Shown: positions 1-12,992 of the stretch, one piece after another | Layout: every line of letters starts with the position of its first letter | How positions within the stretch are numbered: the first letter of the stretch is position 1 | Notes under the pieces: generated by a model | Seen by the model: only the letters and a program-made list of their open reading frames with translations | Databases searched by the model: none | What the model was told of the DNA's origin: nothing | Source of the DNA: Plazaster borealis | Lineage: Eukaryota; Echinodermata; Asteroidea; Forcipulatida; Labidiasteridae | Assembly: GCA_021014325.1 (NCBI GenBank) | Contig: JAJGQC010000560.1 | Coordinates: 186,001-250,000 of the forward strand | Reading direction: 5' to 3' | DNA length: 64,000 bases | Made by a program: the position numbers and the translations under genes

Positions 1-3000
1 CAAACAGATCCATATTGGTATTATATATTTCTCATCATTCATTGTTGGATTCGAATGGTTTGGGAAAGACTATTTAAATGGCTAAGTTTAAGCAGCCTTT
101 ATTATGCCAGAAATGTTTTGCCATGGTCCCCGTGGACGCGGTCCCAAACAACCTGAAAATAGCACAAGACTGATTCTAATAGATCTAGGTAGTTGTCCTC
201 ACAGCCTCGGTTTGGAAACATTCAATCCAATGGAGAATAAACTATAAATAAATAAAAATAACGTCCTCCGAGATTTCAGGAATCGTTTGAAATATTGATG
301 CTTTTGAGAATTTGTTTATAGCAAGACACGATTTCTGGTATGCGGTTCTTTTAAAATGATATTTACTAATATTTTCAAGGATTTTCTTCCCTTTTTATTA
401 ACTATAAAGTCTTAGGGTTGACTTCGTTAGTTTGACATTGATGCTAGTCACAATGAAGCAAGGCATACCACTTGGTTTGCTTGTTGCAGTGCGGATTCAG
501 AATTCTTACAGTATATAACCATGGCTACCCAGACCATCCATTTAAGTATTACATAACTCTTCTGTTTGGTGTCCATAGAACTGTACCATTCATTGAGGTA
601 GGTAGTTGTCCTCACAGCCTCGGTTTGGAAACATTCAATCCAATGGAGAATAAACTATAAATAAATAAAAATAACGTCCTCCGAGATTTCAGGAATCGTT
701 TGAAATATTGATGCTTTTGAGAATTTGTTTATAGCAAGACACGATTTCTCGTATGCGGTTCTTTTAAAAATGATATTTACTAATATTTTCAAGGATTTTC
801 TTCCCTTTTTTATTAACTATAAAGTCTTAGGGTTGGCTTCGTTAGTTTGACATTGATGCTAGTCACAATGAAGCAAGGCATACCACTTGGTTTGCTTGTT
901 GCAGTGCGGATTTAGAATTCTTACAGTATATAACCATGGCTACCCAGACCATCCATTTAAGTATTACATAACTCTTCTGTTTGGTGTCCATAGAACTGTA
1001 CCATTCATTGAGGGATTCCAATGGCTCGAGAAGGACCAGTGAAATGACAAATTTCAGCAGTCTTTGCTATGCGCCCACAAAATGTTGGTACGATCCCTAT
1101 GTCATCACGGTCCCTAACAGCAGCTTAAAAGTGTAATACGCTGAACCAATAGAATCAGACAAGTGTCCTCCCAGCCTCGGTTTAAATACGTTACACTTGG
1201 CAGAGGTAAAACACAAGTTACATCATAAACCAATGCTCTGCTTGTCGAAGTACTTCTGTTTTTTGGACCTCTATGAGATTAATTGGACCTCTATGAGATT
1301 AATGACCATGGCAACCAAACAGATCCATATTGGTATTATATATTTCTCATCATTCATTGTTGGATTCGAATGGTTTGGGAAAGACCATTTAAATGCTGAG
1401 TTTAAGCAGCCTTTATTATGCCAGAAATTTTTTGCCATGGTCCCCGTGGACGCGGTCCCAAACAACCTGGAAATAGCACAAGACTGATGCTAATAGATTT
1501 ACGTAGTTGTCCTCACAGCCTCGGTTTGGAAACATTCAATCCAATGGAGAATAAACTATAAATAAATAAAAATAACGTCCTCCGAGATTTCAGGAATCGT
1601 TTGAAATATTGATGCTTTTGAGAATTTGTTTATAGCAAGACACGATTTCTGGTATGCGGTTCTTTTAAAAATGATATTTGCTAATATTTTCAAGGATTTT
1701 CTTCCCTTTTTTATTAACTATAAAGTCTTAGGGTTGACTTCGTTAGTTTGACATTGATGCTAGTCACAATGAAGCAAGGCATACCACTTGGTTTGCTTGT
1801 TGCAGTGCGGATTCAGAATTCTTACAGTATATAACCATGGCTACCCAGACCATCCATTTAAGTATTACATAACTCTTCTGTTTGGTGTCCATAGAACTGT
1901 ACCATTCATTGAGGTAGGTAGTTGTCCTCACAGCCTCGGTTTGGAAACATTCAATCCAATGGAGAATAAACTATAAATAAATAAAAATAACGTCCTCCGA
2001 GATTTCAGGAATCGTTTGAAATATTGATGCTTTTGAGAATTTGTTTATAGCAAGACACGATTTCTGGTATCCGGTTCTTTTAAAAATGATATTTACTAAT
2101 ATTTTCAAGGATTTTCTTCCTTTTTTATTAACTATAAAGTCTTAGGGTTGACTTCGTTAGTTTGACATTGATGCTAGTCACAATGAAGCAAGGCATACCA
2201 CTTGGTTTGCTTGTTGCAGTGCGGATTCAGAATTCTTACAGTATATAACCATGGCTACCCAGACCATCCATTTAAGTATTACATAACTCTTCTGTTTGGT
2301 GTCCATAGAACTGTACCATTCATTGAGGGATTCCAATGGCTCGAGAAGGACCAGTGAAATGACAAATTTCAGCAGTCTTTGCTATGCGCCCACAAAATGT
2401 TGGTACGATCCCTATGTCATCACGGTCCCTAACAGCAGCTTAAAAGTGTAATACGCTGAACCAATAGAATCAGACAAGTGTCCTCCCAGCCTCGGTTTAA
2501 ATACGTTACACTTGGCAGAGGTAAAAAAAAAAGTTACATCATAAACCAATGCTCTGCTTGTCGAAGTACTTCTGTTTTTTGGACCTCTATGAGATTAATT
2601 GGACCTCTATGAGATTAATGACCATGGCAACCAAACAGATCCATATTGGTATTATATATTTCTCATCATTCATTGTTGGATTCGAATGGTTTGGGAAAGA
2701 CCATTTAAATGCTAAGTTTAAGCAGCCTTTATTATGCCAGAAATGTTTTTGCCATGGTCCCCGTGGACGCGGTCCCAAACAACCTGAAAATAGCACAAGA
2801 CTGATCCTAATAGATTTAGGTATTTGTCCTCACAGCCTCGGTTTGGAAACATTCAATCCAATGGAGAATAAACTATAAATAAATAAAAATAACGTCCTCC
2901 GAAATTTCAGGAATCGTTTGAAATATTGATGCTTTTGAGAATTTGTTTATAGCAAGACACGATTTCTGGTATGCGGTTCTTTTAAAAATGATATTTACTA

Positions 3001-6000
3001 ATATTTTCAAGGATTTTCTTCCCTTTTTATTAACTATAAAGTCTTAGGGTTGACTTCGTTAGTTTGACATTAATGCTAGTCACAATGAAGCAAGGCATAC
3101 CACTTGGTTTGCTTGTTGCAGTGCGGATTCAGAATTCTTACAGTATATAACCATGGCTACCCAGACCATCCATTTAAGTATTACATAACTCTTCTGTTTG
3201 GTGTCCATAGAACTGTACCATTCATTGAGGGATTCCAATGGCTCGAGAAGGACCAGTGAAATGCCAAATTTCAGCAGTCTTTGCTATGCGCCCACAAAAT
3301 GTTGGTACGATCCCTATGTCATCACGGTCCCTAACAGCAGCTTAAAATTGTATACCGCTGAACCAATAGAATCAGACAAGTGTCCTCCCAGCCTCGGTTT
3401 AAATACGTTACACTGGGCAGAGGGAAAATACAAGTTACATCATAAACCAATGCTCTGCTTGTCGAAGTACTTCTGATTAATTGGACCTCTATGAGATTAA
3501 TGACCATGGCAACCAAACAGATCCATATTGGTATTATATATTTCTCATCATTCATTGTTGGATTCGAATGGTTTGGGAAAGACCATTTAAATGCCTAAGT
3601 TTAAGCAGCCTTTATTATGCCAGAAATTTTTGCCATGGTCCCCGTAGACGCGGTCCCAAACAACCTGAAAATAGCACAAGACTGATCCTAATAGATTAAG
3701 GTAGTTGTCCTCACAGCCTCGGTTTGGAAACATTCAATCCAATGGAGAATAAACTATAAATAAATAAAAATAACGTCCTCCGAGATTTCAGGAATCGTTT
3801 GAAATATTGATGCTTTTGAGAATTTGTTTATAGCAAGACACGATTTCTGATATGCGGTTCTTTTAAAAATGATATTTACTAATATTTTCAAGGATTTTCT
3901 TCCTTTTTTTATTAACTATAAAGTCTTAGGGTTGACTTCGTTAGTTTGACATTGATGCTAGTCACAATGAAGCAAGGCATACCACTTGGTTTGCTTGTTG
4001 CAGTGCGGATTCAGAATTCTTACAGTATATAACCATGGCTACCCAGACCATCCATTTAAGTATTACATAACTCTTCTGTTTGGTGTCCATAGAACTGTAC
4101 CATTCATTGAGGGATTCCAATGGCTTGAGAAGGACCAGTGAAATGCCAAATTTCAGCAGTCTTTGCTATGCGCCCACAAAATGTTGGTACGATCCCTATG
4201 TCATCACGGTCCCTAACAGCAGCTTAAAATTGTAAACCGTTGAACCAATAGAATCAGACAAGTGTCCTCCCAGCCTCGGTTTAAATACGTTACACTGGGC
4301 AGAGGGAAAATACAAGTTACATCATAAACCAATGCTCTGCTTGTCGAAGTACTTCTGTTTTTTGGACCTCTATGAGATTAATTGGACCTCTATGAGATTA
4401 ATGACCATGGCAACCAAACAGATCCATATTGGTATTATATATTTCTCATCATTCATTGTTGGATTCGAATGGTTTGGGAAAGACCATTTAAATGCTAAGT
4501 TTAAGCAGCCTTTATTATGCCAGAAATTTTTTGCCATGGTCCCCGTGGACGCGGTCCCAAACAACCTGAAAATAGCACAAGACTGATCCTAATAGATTTA
4601 GGTATTTGTCCTCACAGCCTCGGTTTGGAAACATTCAATCCAATGGAGAATAAACTATAAATAAATAAAAATAACGTCCTCCGAAATTTCAGGAATCGTT
4701 TGAAATATTGATGCTTTTGAGAATTTGTTTATAGCAAGACACGATTTCTGGTATGCGGTTCTTTTAAAAATGATATTTACTAATATTTTCAAGGATTTTC
4801 TTCCCTTTTTTATTAACTATAAAGTCTTAGGGTTGACTTCGTTAGTTTGACATTAATGCTAGTCACAATGAAGCAAGGCATACCACTTGGTTTGCTTGTT
4901 GCAGTGCGGATTCAGAATTCTTACAGTATATAACCATGGCTACCCAGACCATCCATTTAAGTATTACATAACTCTTCTGTTTGGTGTCCATAGAACTGTA
5001 CCATTCATTGAGGGATTCCAATGGCTCGAGAAGGACCAGTGAAATGCCAAATTTCAGCAGTCTTTGCTATGCGCCCACAAAATGTTGGTACGATCCCTAT
5101 GTCATCACGGTCCCTAACAGCAGCTTAAAATTGTATACCGCTGAACCAATAGAATCAGACAAGTGTCCTCCCAGCCTCGGTTTAAATACGTTACACTGGG
5201 CAGAGGGAAAATACAAGTTACATCATAAACCAATGCTCTGCTTGTCGAAGTACTTCTGATTAATTGGACCTCTATGAGATTAATGACCATGGCAACCAAA
5301 CAGATCCATATTGGTATTATATATTTCTCATCATTCATTGTTGGATTCGAATGGTTTGGGAAAGACCATTTAAATGCCTAAGTTTAAGCAGCCTTTATTA
5401 TGCCAGAAATTTTTTGCCATGGTCCCCGTAGACGCGGTCCCAAACAACCTGAAAATAGCACAAGACTGATCCTAATAGATTAAGGTAGTTGTCCTCACAG
5501 CCTCGGTTTGGAAACATTCAATCCAATGGAGAATAAACTATAAATAAATAAAAATAACGTCCTCCGAGATTTCAGGAATCGTTTGAAATATTGATGCTTT
5601 TGAGAATTTGTTTATAGCAAGACACGATTTCTGATATGCGGTTCTTTTAAAAATGATATTTACTAATATTTTCAAGGATTTTCTTCCTTTTTTTATTAAC
5701 TATAAAGTCTTAGGGTTGACTTCGTTAGTTTGACATTGATGCTAGTCACAATGAAGCAAGGCATACCACTTGGTTTGCTTGTTGCAGTGCGGATTCAGAA
5801 TTCTTACAGTATATAACCATGGCTACCCAGACCATCCATTTAAGTATTACATAACTCTTCTGTTTGGTGTCCATAGAACTGTACCATTCATTGAGGGATT
5901 CCAATGGCTTGAGAAGGACCAGTGAAATGCCAAATTTCAGCAGTCTTTGCTATGCGCCCACAAAATGTTGGTACGATCCCTATGTCATCACGGTCCCTAA

Positions 6001-8510
6001 CAGCAGCTTAAAATTGTAAACCGTTGAACCAATAGAATCAGACAAGTGTCCTCCCAGCCTCGGTTTAAATACGTTACACTGGGCAGAGGGAAAATACCAG
6101 TTACATCATAAACCAATGCTCTGCTTGTCGAAGTACTTCTGTTTTTTGGAGCTCTATGAGATTAATTGGACCTCTATGAGATTAATGACCATGGCAACCA
6201 AACAGATCCATATTGGTATTATATATTTCTCATCATTCATTGTTGGATTCGAATGGTTTGGGAAAGACCATTTAAATGCTAAGTTTAAGCAGCCTTTATT
6301 ATGCCAGAAATTTTTTGCCATGGTCCCCGTGGACGCGGTCCCAAACAACCTGAAAATAGCACAAGGCTGATTCTAATAGATTTACGTAGTTGTCCTCACA
6401 GCCTCGGTTTGGAAAATTCAATCCAATGGAGAATAAACTATAAATAAATAAAAATAACGTCCTCCAAGATTTCAGGAATCGTTTGAAATATTGATGCTTT
6501 TGAGAATTTGTTTATAGCAAGACACGATTTCTGGTATGCGGTTCTTTTGAAATGATATTTACTAATATTTTCAAGGATTTTCTTCCCTTTTTTATTAACT
6601 ATAATGTCTTAGGGTTGACTTCGTTAGTTTGACATTGATGCTAGTCACAATGAAGCAAGGCATACCACTTGGTTTGCTTGTTGCAGTGCGGATTCAGAAT
6701 TCTTACAGTATATAACCATGGCTACCCAGACCATCCATTTAAGTAATACATAACTCTTCTGTTTGGTGTCCATAGAACTGTACCATTCATTGAGGTAGGT
6801 AGTTGTCCTCACAGCCTCGGTTTGGAAACATTCAATCCAATGGAGAATAAACTATAAATAAATAAAAATAACGTCCTCCGAGATTTCAGGAATCGTTTGA
6901 AATATTGATGCTTTTGAGAATTTGTTTATAGCAAGACACGATTTCTGGTATGCGGTTCTTTTAAAAATGATATTTACTAATATTTTCAAGGATTTTCTTC
7001 CCTTTTTTATTAACTATAAAGTCTTAGGGTTGGCTTCGTTAGTTTGACATTGATGCTAGTCACAATGAAGCAATGCATACCACTTGGTTTGCTTGTTGCA
7101 GTGCGGATTCAGAATTCTTACAGTATATAACCATGGCTACCCAGACCATCCATTTAAGTATTACATAACTCTTCTGTTTGGTGTCCATAGAACTGTACCA
7201 TTCATTGAGGGATTCCAATGGCTCGAGAAGGACCAGTGAAATGACAAATTTCAGCAGTCTTTGCTATGCGCCCACAAAATGTTGGTACGATCCATATGTC
7301 ATCACGGTCCCTAACAGCAGCTTAAAAGTGTAATACGCTGAACCAATAGAATCAGACAAGTGTCCTCCCAGCCTCGGTTTAAATACTTTACACTTGGCAG
7401 AGGGAAAATACCAGTTACATCATAAACCAATGCTCTGCTTGTCGAAGTACTTCTGTTTTTTGGAGCTCTATGAGATTAATTGGACCTCTATGAGATTAAT
7501 GACCATGGCAACCAAACAGATCCATATTGGTATTATATATTTCTCATCATTCATTGTTGGATTCGAATGGTTTGGGAAAGACCATTTAAATGCTAAGTTT
7601 AAGCAGCCTTTATTATGCCAGAAATTTTTTGCCATGGTCCCCGTGGACGCGGTCCCAAACAACCTGAAAATAGCACAAGGCTGATTCTAATAGATTTACG
7701 TAGTTGTCCTCACAGCCTCGGTTTGGAAACATTCAATCCAATGGAGAATAAACTATAAATAAATAAAAATAACGTCCTCCGAGATTTCAGGAATCGTTTG
7801 AAATATTGATGCTTTTGAGAATTTGTTTATAGCAAGACACGATTTCTGGTATGCGGTTCTTTTAAAAATGATATTTACTAATATTTTCAAGGATTTTCTT
7901 CCCTTTTTTATTAACTATTAAGTCTTAGGGTTGACTTCGTTAGTTTGACATTGATGCTAGTCACAATGAAGCAAGGCATACCACTTGGTTTGCTTGTTGC
8001 AGTGCGGATTCAGAATTCTTACAGTATATAACCATGGCTACCCAGACCATCCATTTAAGTATTACATAACTCTTCTGTTTGGTGTCCATAGAACTGTACC
8101 ATTCATTGAGGGATTCCAATGGCTCGAGAAGTACCAGTGAAATGACGAATTTCAGCAGTCTTTGCTGTGCGCCCACAAAATGTTGGTACGATCCCTATGT
8201 CATCGCGGTCCCTAATAGCAGCTTAAAAGTGTTCACCGCTGAACCAAAATATGGTTTTAAAAAAATGTCCTCCCAGCCTCAGTTTGAATACATAACACTG
8301 GGCAGAGGGAAAATACCAGTTACATAGCTGTGCTTGTTGAAGTACTTCTGTTTTTTGGACCTCTATTAGATTAATGACCATGGCTACCAAACAGATCCAT
8401 ATTGGTATTTCTCATCATTAATTGTTGGATTCGAATGGTTTGGGAAAGACCATTTAAATGCTAAGTTTAGGCAGCCTTTATTACGACGCGGTCCCAAACA
8501 ACATGAAAAT
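1..8510. repeat. Modular tandem array, units of about 413, 882 and 901 bp
   Basis: The whole interval is one tandem array. Using the landmark TCCTCACAGCCTCGGTTTGG, unit starts fall at 196, 609, 1510, 1925, 2827, 3708, 4609, 5492, 6393, 6806 and 7707. Successive lengths are 413, 901, 415, 902, 881, 901, 883, 901, 413, 901 and a final decayed unit of about 800. The first unit is cut by the window start. Short units lack everything between GTACCATTCATTGAG and the next landmark. The 881-883 bp units lack one copy of a ~20 bp duplicated stretch containing GGACCTCTATGAGATTAATT. Short open frames recur in every unit on both strands, but they are by-products of the repeat: none has a recognisable domain and they break where units differ. 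This is satellite-like or macrosatellite DNA, not a gene family. Confidence 0.93.
2827..6392. repeat. Two adjacent near-identical 1784 bp higher-order repeats
   Basis: Within the array, an 881 bp unit plus a 901 bp unit (2827-4608) is followed by an 883 plus 901 pair (4609-6392) that is almost identical over about 1784 bp. Shared private variants include GATATGCGG in place of GGTATGCGG and ATTAAGGTAG at the unit junction. The recent duplication step was therefore a dimer rather than a single unit, as in higher-order satellite organisation. Confidence 0.85.
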
Positions 8511-9602
8511 AGCATAACAAGGGCCGAAGGAGGATGATTCAAAAGAGGGCGCTAAGAAGAATTTTGTACAAAGTTCGCTGTATGGGGGGACAGAAACTCC
8601 GTGGGGGAACAACTTTTAAAAAAAGGATAAGGAGCAGTTGAGAGATTTAAAGGCAATAAGCCCCTCTATGCGCGCAATGTCCTGCTACCGATAAGCGTCT
8701 CGATTCCGCTCACAGAAAGTATAGACCCGTGGAAATGACGATTGTCTGAAATATTGAGTTTCTTTCTTTTGTTCATAGATATTCATTCACATGGGTTTTC
8801 TAGGAGTGACATCATTACGTCATTGTATATTCTGGGTCACAACGTGGTTGTGTCAGTTGATCAAAAGCAAAAAGGGTATTTTTCATTTATTTATTCAATG
8901 TTTTTGAAAAATCCTTTGCGACCCAATTTAAATTTTCGTGAAAGCACCAAACACTGTGCTTGAATTACTTTTTGGCCATTTATTATTTTAGTGTCCCTTT
9001 TTAATTAAATAGTCGATGCTCCACCATTTTTTTTGTTTTTTCAAAATCTAAAAAATTCCAAGTTCCCAAACTACACCTAGCCAAATAGCTTGCCAATTGT
9101 CTTGTTACCATCGGGGTTTTTTCACACACAAAAATCCATCATTGACCAGATCTCCCGGAATTCCCATATGAATTTTATAGCAGTTACTTGAACTTGGGGT
9201 CAATAGCCACTACTGGGTGAAATGAACCGTATTGTTTCCATATGGTTTCTTCTGTATACTTGTACAATGGATGTAAGCAGTGACCTGAATTTGTTTTATT
9301 TTGTCAGAAGGGTGCATATCTAATGGTTTGGGCCATTTGAAAAAAGATTTTTCCAACATAAAAATGTATTACACGCTAATATCAAAACGGTCATTCGAAA
9401 AGTGACCGATGCTGTTCGCCGAGTGTGAATTTTGTTGATGGTGTCACGAAGGGTTAACCCAATGACCGGGAATAGAGCCGGGGCGCCATCCCCCAGTTTA
9501 GTGTGAACTTGGTTTAGTACTAATTGTGTGCAGGACTCAGTGTCACTTTGACCAAAGTGTACTATGATACGAGAAAAACATGTGCACTCTAAACAACTTC
9601 CA
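8511..9602. other. Unassigned non-coding stretch
   Basis: No exon or RNA gene was recognised. The segment at about 8527-8615 (AAAAGAGGGCGCTA and TATGGGGGGACA) is similar to 14648-14725, so it is a dispersed repeat. The rest is AT-rich unique-looking sequence. Confidence 0.5.
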
Positions 9603-9838
9603 GTTCAGAATTGACCCGGATTCACGTGGGGTCTGTGTGAGTCGGTACGACCCAGAATATGTGTCAAAATGACACAGAAATGGGGTCGAACTTACACAAA
9701 TGCGGGGTAAATGTTTGTTTCTTTGTTTGTTTGTCTGTTTGTTTGTTTGTTTGTTTGTTTTTTCAAACAAGTTTCCGGGTCTGCCTGACCCAGAAATGGG
9801 TCAGGCCCCCTGGGACCAAGAATCCGGGTCAATTCTGA
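9603..9838. mobile_element. MITE with TCAGAATTGACCCGG ends
   Basis: The left end TCAGAATTGACCCGGATTC is the inverse of the right end at about 9820-9838. The interior holds GACCCAGAAATGGGTC, itself palindromic. The same family occurs at 14541-14895 and 27568-28042. There is no coding capacity, so this is a non-autonomous DNA transposon. Confidence 0.7.
9713..9757. repeat. (GTTT)n microsatellite
   Basis: About eleven GTTT units with one GTCT variant, lying inside the MITE at 9603-9838. Confidence 0.9.
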
Positions 9839-10109
9839 CATTTATAATGCGAATGATTTTTAAAATGATTCATTTATGAGCACTTCACTGGTGTATACCA
9901 TACAGTTTTAATACGAACAACAGGAATGAAGTGCACTCGTGTCCAGATCACCCTTCCCCCGTCAGACTCTATGACTTGGTCTACACAGACATCCTTGGCT
10001 TGCCTCATTTAAAGAGGAGTCATTCCTGGTTACAGTTACGGTAAGGTTTATCCTGATATAGAAAGCGTACGGAAGTGTATTTAGGACATGGTAAAAAAAA
10101 AGCTCTTTT

Positions 10110-10255
10110 GCCCGGGCGGATTACTATTTCTCCCGGGCAGATTACTAATTCGCCCGGGCGGATTAGTGTGTGGCTCTCTTGCTGCTAGGCTGCTGTCTGA
10201 GGTAATCCGCCCGGGAGAAATAATAATCCGCCCGGGCGAATTAGTTTGTTGGCAT
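10110..10255. repeat. GC-rich fold-back repeat built on CGCCCGGGCG
   Basis: GCCCGGGCGGATTA and its variants occur three times in one direction (10110-10170) and twice in the opposite direction (10200-10250), separated by a short spacer. Each core is itself palindromic (TCGCCCGGGCGA). This is probably a small fold-back transposon. No protein is encoded. Confidence 0.75.
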
Positions 10256-10538
10256 TTTAGGCCAACAAATAGTTATACAGTATCCCACAAGCATATAATC
10301 GAAAAAAGTTTAATGATTGGACGTACACCTTTTGCGATACGGTGGTTTGAAGATTGGCTAATTAAAAATTAATGTCATTTTAACTAAAGTAATCTAATTA
10401 TTTAAGTTCTTGACCTAAGCTTTGATTGGACCTGACTCTTTTGCACTAAGCTATTCCTGTAAAAATCAACTGAGATTTTTGACGGATGGAAAACATATGA
10501 AGAAGAAAAACAAATAAAAATCTTGACGAAAACACTAA

Positions 10539-10570
10539 TAGCTGTTCCGACTGCTATGTCGGAACAGCTA
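10539..10570. repeat. 13 bp hairpin
   Basis: TAGCTGTTCCGAC at 10539-10551 pairs perfectly with GTCGGAACAGCTA at 10558-10570 across a 6 nt loop. Nothing downstream suggests a terminator or RNA gene. Confidence 0.8.
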
Positions 10571-10890
10571 ACTAGTTTTCATATAGCGTTTTATCTACGG
10601 GCGTCTCAAAGCGCTTATCATCAGACAGATTTACCGAAACCAAACAGTGCAATTGTAATGTGTCCACCATATTTCAAAATGGCTCATGTATTTGACATTG
10701 TGGTGACTACTGGTTGGCCTTAATGTTTGCTTGGTTAAGAAATATGTGGGGGGTTGGTTCTCAGCTTAAATTAATTATCGAACCGGTCCCTGTATACTAA
10801 TTTTCGGTGGACTTACTTTATCTATAACCTTTATGAACAATAGCAATGTTTTTATATTATCGGCAGAGATATTGTCCTTGTGCTGGATAT

Positions 10891-11073
10891 TCTTCTTCTT
10901 CTTCTTCATCTTCATCTTCATCTTCATCTTCATCTTCATCTTCTTCTTCTTCTTCTTCTTCTTCTTCTTCATCTTCATCTTCATCTTCATCTTCATCTTC
11001 ATCTTCATCTTCATCTTCATCTTCATCTTCATCTTCATCTTCATCTTCATCTTCATCTTCATCTTCATCTTCA
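10891..11073. repeat. TTC / TTCATC microsatellite
   Basis: About 180 bp of TTC and TTCATC units, first pure, then alternating. All frames are open through it (poly-Ser, Ile-Phe or Leu-His one way, Lys-Met the other), which is why long open frames appear here. They are not genes. Confidence 0.95.
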
Positions 11074-11084
11074 GTTTCCAGTCA

Positions 11085-11207
11085 GGGCGTTTGCGAAACC
11101 AGCTTTGGCTTAGGCTCCGTCAGTTACGCGTGCTTTCCGCCGTACGGGGCTTCAAACAGGCAGCCTAAGTGGGAGCGCAAGCTCAAGTCGTGGTTTTGCA
11201 AACGCCC
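11085..11207. mobile_element. Small MITE with GGGCGTTTGC ends
   Basis: GGGCGTTTGCGAAACCA at the left end matches the inverse of the right end (TGGTTTTGCAAACGCCC) with one mismatch. The length is 123 bp with no coding capacity. Confidence 0.7.
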
Positions 11208-11479
11208 ACAATATTGGCTATTTGGTGCCTCTATTGCTTAGTTAATGAAACGGCCGTCTGAACTTTCAACAGCACCCCAAGAAAAAAACAAATCGTCAGC
11301 CATCTTGTTTTCGCTTTGGCGACAAAATGTTGAAAGTTTACGGTTGATTTTAGGCCTTTATGAGTGAACAATCAATGTGTGTGTTTTTATAGAGCTGAGG
11401 TAAGCTGGTTTGTGTATATTTGTTGATTAAAAGGAGGGAGAAAATGCAATTTGGGTGAAAAAACTGTAAAGAAGGTGCC

Positions 11480-12071
11480 GTGAATGTGATGATTTTTTCC
11501 TCCGTCTGCTGCCGCTATATGTACATCATACATAGGCTCTACGCTACGGTGACGATCTTGTAACTTTTACAGTCTGATTTATGAAGTTTTCTATAAAATA
11601 AAAAAAAGCTTAATAAACAATACTTTGTTTAATACGCTTGCCTGTTCGATTTTTAAATTCATTTTCAATAGGTTTGGCTTTAGGCCTAATAACAAGAAAA
11701 AACCAACGTGTTTGTCAACTTTCCGCGATTGGCCCTACACCCGTGTTTCATGCTGTATTTGTCCATCAACCCTGTCTGGCAGTATCCCCTGCCTCGTGAA
11801 TCTGTATCTATCTACGGACAGTTTCCTTGAATGTGATGATTAATTTGTCCTCCGTCTGCTACTATACTGACTGGATTATCAACGTCTCTTCGCCATGTAC
11901 ATTCCTACCTCCATGGTACATCATACATAGGCTCTACGCCACGGTGACGATCTCTCGTAACTTTTTACGGTCTGATTTGTGATGTTTTTTCTAATGAATA
12001 AAAAAAGCTTAATAAACAATACTTTGTTTAATTCGCTTGCCTGTTCGATTTTTAAATTCATTTTCAATAGA
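11480..12071. repeat. Diverged direct duplication of about 190-240 bp
   Basis: The segment from GTGATGATTTTTTCCTCCG (11485) to CATTTTCAATAG (about 11671) recurs at 11833-12071, with about 50 bp extra in the second copy. Both copies contain AATAAA-rich sequence and end at the same point. It is a local duplication with no gene recognised. Confidence 0.8.
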
Positions 12072-12851
12072 CTGTGCAAGTCTCGCACGCATTCGAACTT
12101 CGGGGACTATTGTGGTCCTAGTAGTGTACATGAAAATGTGGGTAATTGTGTGAGAAATTCATGCAGCTGAAAGAAGAAACTTAAAATAAATAAATCGTTC
12201 CATAAAACAAGAAAAAATGTGAAAGTGTTGTTATAATATGGTGGTAAACAATTATTAAATTAATGAACTGACCAACCCTCACAAGAAGTGTAAAATAAAA
12301 TTAAATTAAAAAAAAACGTAGGATGGAGCTAGTGATGGTGGTACTAAAAGGCAATAGTGCATCTAAAATAAAAGTATAAGCCAAAAATTATCTACTTTTA
12401 GCATCGGCGGAATGGAATAATGCTTAGAAATAGGTTTATTATTATTATTTTTAATGGGCTTGGCCTTGGATGGTAGGCCTACTTTAGACAAATAATGCAC
12501 CAGTTTGGAAAGCCAAATGCAAGGTTTCCCCGTAGTATTAATAATCACGAATCAAACTAACAGAACCTTTGGTTACAAACAACGATGAAATGATTTAATA
12601 CAACCCGTGAGTCTTCTCACTAAAATAGTCAGGCACCTCAATGTTTACCCGACACCGCATTCAGTTTTACGTAGTAAGTAAGGAACCAGACATGTCCATT
12701 TTGCCTAGCGTTTCCTTACGCAGCAGCTGATTGGTTGCACCGGCAAGAAAGTACAGTGAGGTTGGTCCACAGTTTGACCAATCACGTTTAGGCTCTCATT
12801 TTACAAGCGAGCCGTGGCTTTTTTTGGCGGACATTTCAATTCTGAACGGTT
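12072..12851. other. Unassigned non-coding stretch
   Basis: AT-rich with A-rich runs around 12170-12330. No splice-bounded open frame or RNA gene was recognised. Confidence 0.5.
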
Positions 12852-12992
12852 AAGCCCGGTTCATACTTCCTGCGAATGCGAATGCAAAGCGAATTTGGGT
12901 GCCGCAATAATCGGTACGCGCTGCCCTTTCAATTGTGACGCAAGAAAATTCGCTTCGCACGAAGCATTCGCAGGAGGTATGCACCGGGCTTT
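12852..12992. mobile_element. MITE with AAGCCCGGT ends
   Basis: AAGCCCGGTTCATACTTCCT at the left pairs with the inverse of the right end (AGGTATGCACCGGGCTT). The inner arms continue with GCGAATGC against GCATTCGC. The arms span about 30 bp with few mismatches, and the total is 141 bp. The short open frame across it is not a gene. Confidence 0.8.

Noticed and set aside
472..8327. Many 60-110 residue open frames on both strands in the first 8.3 kb, with near-identical peptides
   Set aside because: They recur once per tandem unit, overlap on opposite strands, match no family and break wherever units differ. They are by-products of the repeat.
10775..11241. Long open frames encoding poly-Ser, Ile-Phe, Leu-His or Lys-Met
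   Set aside because: They are produced by the TTC/TTCATC microsatellite, which is open in several frames.
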